Below, in pieces: positions 1 to 6,600 of a DNA stretch of 48,083 nt. The stretch is from Bacteroidales bacterium (lineage in GTDB: Bacteria; Bacteroidota; Bacteroidia; Bacteroidales; VadinHA17), in NCBI GenBank assembly GCA_003157015.1, contig PMIJ01000192.1:1-48083 (forward strand), written 5' to 3'. The notes under the pieces are model-generated. The model was not told the origin of the DNA, did no database searches, and saw nothing but the letters and a program-made list of their open reading frames with translations. Made by a program: the position numbers and the translations under genes. The stretch's first letter is position 1, and each line of letters opens with the position of its first letter.

Positions 1-43
1 TTTTCACTATTTATGAACATCCCAAATAAGATACGATTGAAAC

Positions 44-103
44 AATCAGCCTTTGTTGGTTCTCCCTCATGGGGAAGTAAGAGGGGTAAAACAAAGGCTG
101 ATT
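44..103. terminator. Long stem-loop overlapping the stop of the first gene
   Basis: A perfect 14-bp inverted repeat (44-57 against 90-103) encloses a 32-nt loop with a smaller CCC/GGG hairpin inside it. The right arm covers the stop codon of the minus-strand gene that ends at 102. On the plus strand the stem is followed by a T-rich run (ATTATTTTTG), so it fits better as a terminator for transcription entering from the left, or as a bidirectional one. No function is proven. Confidence 0.5.
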
Positions 104-815
104 ATTTTTGCTGCTTAAGTGATTCTATATATATTTTCTGAATCTGAGCAAGCTCATCCTGTGTCAGCGGTCTTTCCATTGGAGAAGGTCTTTCAGCAGA
201 ACCCCGAAGAAGAAGATATGCAGCCGGGAGCAAAAATAAGCCGTTTATACCACCTATCATGTCGGAGGGAATTTCGCCTTTCTCATAGGCATCGGTTTTT
301 AGTCTCTGCCGCAATAAACTATAATTAGTAGCAGGATCTCCCAGCTGTCCTTGCGTAGTCCGTCCCTGATAACCCGACATTGCCACATTGTACCTGGCAT
401 TTTCTAAGGTTGGCGGGATCCTCCTGGGTTTCATTATTTCAGATCTGAGATTGGTGAACCTCGGAACAATTACTACTTCCCCGATCATCAAGGTATCACT
501 TTGCATATAAATTCCTGCAGCGTATTCCAGTCCGGCAAGAGTGTCACTTACAAACATTGATGTTGGTTTATATCCCAGATGTTTAAATAGCACTGTGTCT
601 TTCCTGTTCACATATAATGAGAATGTCCCGTTAGTACCGGTAACTGAAGTTAAAGAGTTGTTAATCAAAATCTGAGAATTAGATATGGGAGTAAGGGAAC
701 TTGCATCCATCATTATACCATGAAAAAGAATTCTGGATCCTGTTTCTTTTTCCTGGCAGAAACCGGACTGAATCAGGAAAACTGATAAAATGAAAAAAAC
801 TGAAATCCGCTTCAT
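102..815 (-). CDS. Secreted protein with carboxypeptidase-regulatory-like domain
   Basis: 237 aa. The first ~20 residues are a signal peptide (basic start, hydrophobic core, ending near Gly-Phe-Cys-Gln). The Cys is close to the cleavage site, so a lipoprotein is possible, but the lipobox is poor. Residues ~30-95 resemble the CarboxypepD_reg-like beta-sandwich of Bacteroidota surface proteins (H-G-x-M-x-D, then 'TPIS' and 'TNGTFSL'). This fold usually stands at the N terminus of TonB-dependent receptors, but here it stands alone with a short C-terminal half of unknown fold. It probably acts in the periplasm or cell envelope; the specific role is unknown. It lies 13 bp downstream of the nitroreductase gene on the same strand and may be cotranscribed with it. 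Confidence 0.6.
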   Translation of the reverse strand: MKRISVFFILSVFLIQSGFCQEKETGSRILFHGIMMDASSLTPISNSQILINNSLTSVTGTNGTFSLYVNRKDTVLFKHLGYKPTSMFVSDTLAGLEYAAGIYMQSDTLMIGEVVIVPRFTNLRSEIMKPRRIPPTLENARYNVAMSGYQGRTTQGQLGDPATNYSLLRQRLKTDAYEKGEIPSDMIGGINGLFLLPAAYLLLRGSAERPSPMERPLTQDELAQIQKIYIESLKQQK

Positions 816-828
816 CCTGAAATATAGT

Positions 829-1401
829 TTATAACTTAATTATCAGCTCTTTCAGACTCCTTTTGGGAACGTGGTGATTTTTGCTTTTATCTCTATAGTA
901 TTTAACGTCAGCATTCTTGATATCTTCAATAATAACATTTTCAACTGGTTTCCCCAAAGCAAGAACTAAAAGAATCTCAAAATTATCGGGGATTGATAGT
1001 TCGTTACTCAGTTCGTCTCTCTTTATTGATCCGATAATACACCCTCCAAGGCCGGCATCAGTGGCACCAAGCAAAATACAATGAGCTGCGATTCCGTGAT
1101 CAACTCCAAATATATCTGATATTGATTTATCACCCAGAATGATAATGTAAGCAGAAGGTCTTTCTCCTTTTTCAGGTCCGGGCCAATCGGGCAGATACCC
1201 GGCCCAGGCCAGGAATGGGAATATCCTTTCGCATTCTTTTGCTGTATTGTAATAGAGGTATTTAAGAGGTTGTTTGTTGGCACCGGATGGCGAAAGGCGC
1301 GCCAGGTCAACCAGAGATTCAATAGTTTGGTTATCAATTTTGCTTGATTCATCGAAACGACGATAAGACCGGGTTTTTAATATTAGCTCCTTTAAGTTCA
1401 T
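829..1401 (-). CDS. Nitroreductase family protein
   Basis: 190 aa, typical of a compact nitroreductase. The N terminus carries the family hallmark 'RSYRRF' (residues ~12-17), which contacts the FMN phosphate, followed by 'ARLSPSGANKQP' (~33-44), the flavin-binding segment. The C-terminal half has 'GLGGCIIGS', also typical. Such enzymes are FMN-dependent NAD(P)H oxidoreductases of the cytoplasm that reduce nitro compounds, quinones or related electrophiles; the true substrate cannot be read from sequence. The start is the ATG that places RSYRRF about 11 residues in, as is usual. The superoxide dismutase gene upstream is on the same strand with an ~80 bp gap, a neighbourhood compatible with redox defence. 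Confidence 0.85.
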   Translation of the reverse strand: MNLKELILKTRSYRRFDESSKIDNQTIESLVDLARLSPSGANKQPLKYLYYNTAKECERIFPFLAWAGYLPDWPGPEKGERPSAYIIILGDKSISDIFGVDHGIAAHCILLGATDAGLGGCIIGSIKRDELSNELSIPDNFEILLVLALGKPVENVIIEDIKNADVKYYRDKSKNHHVPKRSLKELIIKL

Positions 1402-1482
1402 GATCCAAATTTTTGTTTATTCTGAGGTATTCACAGAAAGGGTTTTTTAATAAATATTTATTGTTAAAAGTTACTAATACAA

Positions 1483-2058
1483 TCAGAATCTATTTGAAAC
1501 CTGATCCCAGTCAAGTATCTCCCAGAAAGACTTAATGTAATCAGGACGTTTATTCCTGTAATCAATATAATATGCATGTTCCCACACATCGCAAGTCAAA
1601 AGGGGCTTAAGACCCTTGCGAATAGGGTTCCCTGCGTTTGATTCCTGAACAATCTGAAGCGTTCCGTCGTCTTTTTTTACAAGCCAGGCCCAGCCGGCAC
1701 CAAAAAGTGTAGCTGCAGCTTTGTTAAACTGCTCCTTAAATGCATCTAGGGAACCAAATGACCCATTTATTGATTCAGCGAGATCCCCTTTCGGAATCCT
1801 TCTCCCGTCATGAGCAAAAGATTCAAAATAGAATGTATGATTCCAGACCTGGGCAGCATTATTAAAGATGCCACCTTCTGCTTTCTTAATGATTGATTCC
1901 AGATCGGCATTTTCAAATCCGGAACCAGGAATCAATGCGTTAAGATTATTGACGTAAGCCTGATGATGTTTACCATAGTGATAATCAAGCGTTTCTTCAC
2001 TTATGTACGGAATTAGTGCGTTAAGCTTGTACGGGAGTTTTGGTAGTTCAAATGCCAT
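1483..2058 (-). CDS. sodB: Superoxide dismutase (Fe/Mn family, Fe-like)
   Basis: 191 aa, full length for a dimeric Fe/Mn SOD. It dismutates superoxide to oxygen and hydrogen peroxide in the cytoplasm. The metal ligands are readable: His27 (in YHYGKHHQAY), His74 (in AAQVWNH), Asp157 and His161 (in CDVWEHAYY). Gln70, four residues before His74, is the placement expected of Fe-type enzymes, although Bacteroidota SODs are often cambialistic, so metal use is an inference. A TAnnTTTG-type -7 box lies ~60 nt upstream of the ATG. With the nitroreductase, it indicates an organism that meets oxygen at least occasionally. Confidence 0.95.
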   Translation of the reverse strand: MAFELPKLPYKLNALIPYISEETLDYHYGKHHQAYVNNLNALIPGSGFENADLESIIKKAEGGIFNNAAQVWNHTFYFESFAHDGRRIPKGDLAESINGSFGSLDAFKEQFNKAAATLFGAGWAWLVKKDDGTLQIVQESNAGNPIRKGLKPLLTCDVWEHAYYIDYRNKRPDYIKSFWEILDWDQVSNRF

Positions 2059-2117
2059 GATTTAAATATTTAGAGTTTATACTATCAGAACTTAAACAAT
2101 GAACAATTGTCTATGTT

Positions 2118-2125
2118 CAAATTTA
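2118..2125 (-). promoter_or_regulatory. Putative -7 box for sodB
   Basis: Read on the minus strand this is TAAATTTG, matching the Bacteroidota -7 consensus TAnnTTTG, ~60 nt before the sodB start. No TTTG -33 element lies 19 nt upstream, so support is partial. Confidence 0.35.
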
Positions 2126-2147
2126 GTATTTTTAAACCATAGTTTGA

Positions 2148-2984
2148 TCAGAGACTGGTAAGAAATATCCTGTCAGGCAATTGAGGTATAATGCGTTTTT
2201 CGCCTGCCATGCGAAACAATTCAACAATAGCCTCTCTTCCGTTGGCACCCAGGTCAAGGGTATATTCATTCACGAAAAGTTTGATATGATTATTCATGAT
2301 AGTGCTGTCCATCTCCTTTGCATTGCCTGAAACAAAGTCAAAAGAGGCGAACGAATCCTTATAGGCATATTCCAGACTTCTCCGGACCACCCGATTTACT
2401 TTCTGAGCTATATCGTCAGGTATGCTTCTCTTTATGACAATAGCACCCAGCGGGATTGGTAAACCAGTGAGAGTCTCCCAGTATTCACCCATATCAGCTA
2501 ATTTATGAAGCCCTCTTTTATAATATGTAAATCTGGTTTCATGGATTATAAGTCCGGCATCAACTTCACCTTTTAAAAGGGCATCTTCAATATCCGAAAA
2601 AAGATATTCAGTTTTATTAACAACATCGGGCCAGGCTATACTGAAGAGGAGGTTGGCAGTAGTATACTTTCCGGGAATCGCAATCTTCAACCCGTGAAGC
2701 TCGGATATACTAATGCGACGCTTACTTATCAGCAAAGGGCCATTTCGGTGACCCAGTGCACTTCCTGCATCAAGAATAAGATAGTTCTGAGCCACATACG
2801 AATAAGCGTGGTAACTGATCTTTGTAATATCAACATCAGAATGGAAAGCCATTTTATTCAGGTCTTCAACATCAGTCAGAAAATAATCAAACTCCAACCC
2901 CTCAGTATCAATTCTTCCATGCACCATAGCATCGAAAATAAATGTATCGTTAGGACATGGAGAAAAACCCAATGTTAATCTCAT
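2148..2984 (-). CDS. mqnD: 1,4-dihydroxy-6-naphthoate synthase (futalosine pathway)
   Basis: 278 aa. It belongs to the periplasmic-binding-protein-like MqnA/MqnD family. The opening 'GFSPCPNDTFIFDAMV' is diagnostic of MqnD; further marks are 'DVEDLNKMAF' and 'DAGLIIHE' near residue 145. MqnD converts cyclic dehypoxanthinyl futalosine to 1,4-dihydroxy-6-naphthoate, a late step in the futalosine route to menaquinone, in the cytoplasm. Its start codon lies 1 bp beyond the stop of mqnB, which is upstream on the same strand, so the two are almost certainly cotranscribed. The other pathway genes (mqnA, mqnC, mqnE) are not in this window. Confidence 0.92.
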   Translation of the reverse strand: MRLTLGFSPCPNDTFIFDAMVHGRIDTEGLEFDYFLTDVEDLNKMAFHSDVDITKISYHAYSYVAQNYLILDAGSALGHRNGPLLISKRRISISELHGLKIAIPGKYTTANLLFSIAWPDVVNKTEYLFSDIEDALLKGEVDAGLIIHETRFTYYKRGLHKLADMGEYWETLTGLPIPLGAIVIKRSIPDDIAQKVNRVVRRSLEYAYKDSFASFDFVSGNAKEMDSTIMNNHIKLFVNEYTLDLGANGREAIVELFRMAGEKRIIPQLPDRIFLTSL

Positions 2985-2985
2985 A

Positions 2986-3684
2986 TTATCTCTGCAAAGT
3001 TAAGAGTACATCAACTAGCTTTTCCGACAGGTTATTGAGAGCAAGCGGAATGTTCCATTTATTTTTATTTCGTAGTTCAACCTTATTTGAGATTGCTCTC
3101 ACGGCCAGAAAAGGAATATTTTCCCTGGAACAAATATAGAAAAAAGTTGCACCTTCCATCGTCTCAATGTCAGGATTAAATTTTTTTATCAGCCTGTTTC
3201 TGGTCGATTCCGAACCCGTAGCGGTATTAACCGTTATTGCCCTGACAGGTTTTAATATGTTCTTTATCTTATTGATATACCATGGATCGGCATATAACAT
3301 ACCATTTTTGTAAGGAAACTCATCTGCACTGATCAGCCCGGCTTCAGAAAGCGTGAAAAAATCATTCCCGTCCTCGATTCCTGAATCGGCAAAACAATCG
3401 GTAAGCGGCAAAACAACATCTCCGGGAATTAGTTCATCCCTAAAACTTCCTGCAATGCCTCCATTTATTGCAAGATCAGGTTTTCCATTACTTTCAATCC
3501 AGCGTTTCAGGTTCCAGGAAGTTGCTATACTTCCGACACCAGAGACCAGTAAGTATAGTTCAAATTTACCCGGATTTCCATTAACCTTCAGCTTCTCCCT
3601 GATTTTTTGAAGAGTATCGGATTCCTGCAAGGTGGCTGTTATATATAATATTTTAACTGGCATGAATATGACTTTGTTATCCAT
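2986..3684 (-). CDS. mqnB: Futalosine hydrolase
   Basis: 232 aa in the nucleoside phosphorylase / MTA-SAH nucleosidase fold. 'GGIAGSF' (~90-96) and 'ETMEGATFFY' (~175-184; Met-Glu-Gly binds the ribose) mark the family, and 'LAVRAISN' with a following Asn/Lys segment replaces the Asp of MTA/SAH nucleosidase. Adjacency to mqnD makes futalosine hydrolase, which releases hypoxanthine from futalosine to give dehypoxanthinyl futalosine, much more likely than MTA/SAH nucleosidase. A second in-frame ATG at 3663 (Met8, before PVKILYITAT) could be the true start because the conserved first beta-strand begins there. Confidence 0.88.
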   Translation of the reverse strand: MDNKVIFMPVKILYITATLQESDTLQKIREKLKVNGNPGKFELYLLVSGVGSIATSWNLKRWIESNGKPDLAINGGIAGSFRDELIPGDVVLPLTDCFADSGIEDGNDFFTLSEAGLISADEFPYKNGMLYADPWYINKIKNILKPVRAITVNTATGSESTRNRLIKKFNPDIETMEGATFFYICSRENIPFLAVRAISNKVELRNKNKWNIPLALNNLSEKLVDVLLTLQR

Positions 3685-3769
3685 ATCGAAAGAGAAGTAA
3701 ATATATCGCTTTTAAGAATTATAAAGATTAAAATTATTGGCTAATATTGTATAATAAATATTCGAGAGT

Positions 3770-4180
3770 ATGATATACATGACGCGTCGGGAGAGATTCT
3801 GCGCCGCTCACAGGATGTTCAGGAAGGAATGGTCCGATGACGTTAACCAAAACATCTTCGGGAAATGTTCAAATCCAAACTGGCACGGTCATAACTATAC
3901 CTTATGGGTGACTGTAAAGGGTGAGCCTTCCGAGGAGTGCGGATTTGTGATGAACATCAACATTCTGAAACAGATAATCCTCAAAAGAGTAATCAATAAG
4001 ATTGATCATAAAAATATTAATCTCGAGGTTGACTTTATGAATGGTAAAATTGCAACAACTGAAAACCTTGCCATTAGTATATGGAATGAGCTCAAGCCTT
4101 TTATAGAAAAGGAAGGGGCAAGCCTTCACTGTATAAAAATAGAAGAAACCGAAAATAACTCAATAGAATATTATGGTTAA
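3770..4180 (+). CDS. 6-pyruvoyl-tetrahydropterin synthase / QueD family enzyme (PTPS-II-like motif)
   Basis: 136 aa. Zinc ligands His14, His39 and His41 and the catalytic Cys33 are visible; the motif is Cys-Ser-Asn-Pro-Asn-Trp-His-Gly-His, i.e. C-x5-HGH. From family knowledge, queuosine-type QueD carries C-x3-HGH and tetrahydrobiopterin-type PTPS carries C-x5-HGH, and the C-terminal 'EETENN' followed by 'EYYG' also resembles animal PTPS. The enzyme acts on 7,8-dihydroneopterin triphosphate, the FolE product; folE follows with an 8-bp overlap, so the two form a metabolic pair. A general annotation pipeline would call it 6-carboxytetrahydropterin synthase. Another start is possible at Met4 (3779). 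Confidence 0.85.
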   Translation: MIYMTRRERFCAAHRMFRKEWSDDVNQNIFGKCSNPNWHGHNYTLWVTVKGEPSEECGFVMNINILKQIILKRVINKIDHKNINLEVDFMNGKIATTENLAISIWNELKPFIEKEGASLHCIKIEETENNSIEYYG

Positions 4181-4820
4181 AAGAACAGAAAAGATAAATG
4201 ATGGAAATGGTCTGGTTGCCGACGGTTATAATAAGATTGAGACCTGGAATAACGAAACCATTGAAGAAATAGCATCAATGTATGCAAGGATATTAAAGCT
4301 GATAGGCGAAGATCCTGAAAGAGAAGGACTTGAGAAGACACCTGTTAGAGTCGCAAAAGCTCTGAATTATCTGACAATGGGGTATAATCAGAATCCTTGT
4401 GAGATAATAAACTCCGCCAAGTTTAAAGAGGATTACAAACAGATGGTAATAGTAAAAGATATCGATCTTTATTCCATGTGTGAGCATCATATGCTGCCGT
4501 TTTATGGCAAAGCTCATGTTGCATACATCCCAAACGAGTATATTACCGGCCTGAGTAAAATTGCGAGGGTGGTTGAGGCTTTCAGCCGGAGGTTGCAGGT
4601 ACAGGAAAGACTTACGATGCAAATCAGGGACTGTCTGCAGGATTGCCTTAATCCCATTGGAGTAGCTGTTGTTATTGAGGCACATCATATGTGCATGCAG
4701 ATAAGAGGGGTGCAGAAACAAAATTCCGTGACAACTACTTCTGCTTTCACGGGAATTTTTCTCGAAAAACTAAACACGCGTGAAGAGTTTATTCATCTTA
4801 TCGGAACAAAACTTCATTAA
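4173..4820 (+). CDS. folE: GTP cyclohydrolase I
   Basis: 215 aa, normal for type I FolE. It converts GTP to 7,8-dihydroneopterin triphosphate, the entry point to folate, queuosine and biopterin, in the cytoplasm as a decamer. Zinc ligands Cys103 ([10 protein letters not shown]) and Cys174 (HHMCM) are present, with the GTP-binding '[10 protein letters not shown]' and the C-terminal '[13 protein letters not shown]' intact. The first ~25 residues are a non-conserved extension. The start ATG overlaps the end of the PTPS-type gene by 8 bp, suggesting translational coupling and a dedicated supply of substrate to that enzyme. Confidence 0.95.
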   Translation: MVKRTEKINDGNGLVADGYNKIETWNNETIEEIASMYARILKLIGEDPEREGLEKTPVRVAKALNYLTMGYNQNPCEIINSAKFKEDYKQMVIVKDIDLYSMCEHHMLPFYGKAHVAYIPNEYITGLSKIARVVEAFSRRLQVQERLTMQIRDCLQDCLNPIGVAVVIEAHHMCMQIRGVQKQNSVTTTSAFTGIFLEKLNTREEFIHLIGTKLH

Positions 4821-4881
4821 ATCCTTTCGGTTTATTCAGAATTTTTATTCTAAATATTGTTGGTTAATTTACCACCATCCC

Positions 4882-4899
4882 TCCCGATAGCTATCGGGA
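4882..4899. repeat. 18-bp perfect palindrome in the folE-fabD gap
   Basis: TCCCGATAGCTATCGGGA is a perfect palindrome. It sits among short C/G-rich blocks (4871-4970) in the 246-bp gap between folE and fabD. No gene is seen in this gap. The element could be an operator, a REP-like remnant or a folE terminator core, but no T tract follows immediately. Confidence 0.5.
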
Positions 4900-5015
4900 C
4901 TTCCGTCACGGGGGAAGGAGAAATAATAATCATCCCGCTTTGCCTGACAGGAAAAGGGGTAACCAGATTAATCTATGATGCGGATCAGTAAACTTAAGAA
5001 ACAATTAAATTTTTC

Positions 5016-5023
5016 TATTTTTG
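5016..5023 (+). promoter_or_regulatory. Putative -7 box for fabD
   Basis: TATTTTTG matches TAnnTTTG and lies 44 nt upstream of the fabD ATG at 5067. The expected TTTG 19 nt upstream is absent (CTTA is found). Confidence 0.35.
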
Positions 5024-5066
5024 CACTCCGTTTACAGCGATTCTATAAACAAAAAAAAAGGTGATA

Positions 5067-5954
5067 ATGAAAGCATATGTATTTCCAGGTCAGGGAGCGC
5101 AGTTTCCAGGAATGGGTAAGGATCTTTATGAGAAGTCGGACATGGCCAGAGATTTGTTTGAAATTGCCAATTCCCTGCTTGGCTTCCGGATAACTGATCT
5201 GATGTTTGCCGGCACAGATGATGATCTGAAACAGACAAAAGTTACTCAACCTTCTGTTTTTCTGCATTCGACAATCCTGGTCGCCATACTTGGAAATTCT
5301 TTCAAACCTGATATGGTCGCGGGACATTCGCTAGGTGAATTTTCGGCACTTGTGGCAAACAAGACCCTATCATTCGAAAACGGACTTCTCCTTGTATCAA
5401 AAAGAGCAATTGCCATGCAGAAAGCATGTGAAAGAACTCCTTCAACCATGGCTGCAATTCTTGGGTTGGATGATAAAATAGTCGAAGAGGTTTGCGCTTC
5501 TATAAAAGAGGTTGTCGTTCCTGCTAATTATAATAGTCCGGGGCAGATTGTAATCTCCGGCTCAAACGAGGGTATTGACAAAGCTATTGAGATGCTTAAA
5601 GAAAAAGGAGCCAAAAGAGCCATTAAACTGGCTGTCGGAGGCGCATTTCACTCACCACTGATGGAACATGCCCGTATTGAACTTGAAGAAGCAATAAAAA
5701 ACACAACCTTCAGTAAACCTATATGTCCGGTTTACCAGAATGCAAATGCAAAACCATCAATCGATCCTGAAATAATAAAATCAAATCTTGTTTTGCAACT
5801 TACTTCCCCTGTCCGATGGACACAAAGCATTCTGAATATGATTTCGGACGGTGCTACCTTATTTGTTGAGGCAGGTCCGGGGTGCGTATTATCTGGCTTG
5901 ATAAAAAAGATTAACCGGGATGCCATAACAGAGAGTGCATCTTTTGGAAGTTAA
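5067..5954 (+). CDS. fabD: Malonyl-CoA:ACP transacylase
   Basis: 295 aa. It transfers malonyl groups from CoA to acyl carrier protein to feed fatty-acid elongation, in the cytoplasm. Catalytic Ser88 lies in GHSLGEFSAL, the partner His195 in GGAFHSPLMEHA, and the oxyanion motif GQGAQ begins at residue 8. The open frame also allows a GTG at 5061, but the ATG at 5067 begins directly with MKAYVFPGQGAQ as in homologues, so it is chosen. It stands alone: no other fab gene is adjacent, and the next gene is on the opposite strand. Confidence 0.95.
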   Translation: MKAYVFPGQGAQFPGMGKDLYEKSDMARDLFEIANSLLGFRITDLMFAGTDDDLKQTKVTQPSVFLHSTILVAILGNSFKPDMVAGHSLGEFSALVANKTLSFENGLLLVSKRAIAMQKACERTPSTMAAILGLDDKIVEEVCASIKEVVVPANYNSPGQIVISGSNEGIDKAIEMLKEKGAKRAIKLAVGGAFHSPLMEHARIELEEAIKNTTFSKPICPVYQNANAKPSIDPEIIKSNLVLQLTSPVRWTQSILNMISDGATLFVEAGPGCVLSGLIKKINRDAITESASFGS

Positions 5955-6061
5955 TAACAGGTTGCTCTAAGATTGCAGCTGCACTTAATTATTTTGTAGT
6001 CTCATACTCCGTCTTAGAACGGGCGAAATAACTGACTTCACCGGGCTTAAAAACTATACCT

Positions 6062-6469
6062 CTATTTGAATAATAATGTAACATTCTGAAATATCGACTC
6101 ATTTAAAGAGAGAGCAACAGGACAGGTTTTTACACAATGATCAAGTAATTTTTTCTGTTTATCTGTATAAGTATTTCCAGTGAAATCGTATTCTATCCTG
6201 ATCTCACCGATTCTTCTTGGATTTTCAGTCATGACTTTTGTTATCGAACAGGTAGCACCATCGATTGAGAACGAATGTTCTCTTGCCGCAATGCCCATTA
6301 TTGTGAAAATGCAACTTCCAAGAGCAGAGGCAACCATATCAGTCGGTGAGAAATTTTCGCCTTTTCCTTTATTATCAACTGGAGCATCGGTTGTAATAAC
6401 GCTTCCTGATCTGACATGAACTATTTCAGTCCTCAGATCTCCCAGGTATTTTGTTTTTGCTGTTTCCAT
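6062..6469 (-). CDS. OsmC/Ohr family protein
   Basis: 135 aa with the start at 6469 (METAKTKYLG). The frame remains open upstream to 6574, but those extra 35 codons are translation of the dispersed CACAAAGG repeat and are left out. 'FSPTDMVASALGSC' (Cys at ~53) and 'DHCVKTCPVALSL' supply the two conserved Cys regions of OsmC-type thiol peroxidases, which reduce organic hydroperoxides. Exact peroxide preference is unknown; many members of this branch are annotated only as OsmC family. It is convergent with fabD across 107 bp and lies downstream of the kor-linked operon on the same strand, separated from it by the repeat. Confidence 0.88.
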   Translation of the reverse strand: METAKTKYLGDLRTEIVHVRSGSVITTDAPVDNKGKGENFSPTDMVASALGSCIFTIMGIAAREHSFSIDGATCSITKVMTENPRRIGEIRIEYDFTGNTYTDKQKKLLDHCVKTCPVALSLNESIFQNVTLLFK

Positions 6470-6488
6470 AATTTTAATTTTATTCTTA

Positions 6489-6600
6489 TCCACTTTCCCC
6501 TTTGTGTTACTTAGTGTTCTTACTTTGTGCGCCTTAGTGGTAAATGAGACTTTTTTAACCACAAAGGAACACAAAGGTTTTCACTAAGGCACACAAAGGT
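6489..6600. repeat. Palindromic 10-nt-word array A (CACAAAGG type)
   Basis: Right arm 6557-6599 consists of four words: CACAAAGGAA, CACAAAGGTT(TT), CACTAAGGCA, CACAAAGG. Left arm 6491-6540 is the near-perfect reverse complement (for example 16 of 19 and 16 of 18 matches in the two halves). The arms would fold into a stem of more than 40 bp with a short AT-rich loop. It ends exactly at the stop codon of the 991-aa gene (6601) and lies just upstream of the OsmC start. It could end or stabilise the long kor operon transcript. Confidence 0.8.

Noticed and set aside
6470..6574. N-terminal extension of the OsmC frame (35 codons)
   Set aside because: It is translation of the palindromic array A; family similarity begins at the ATG at 6469.
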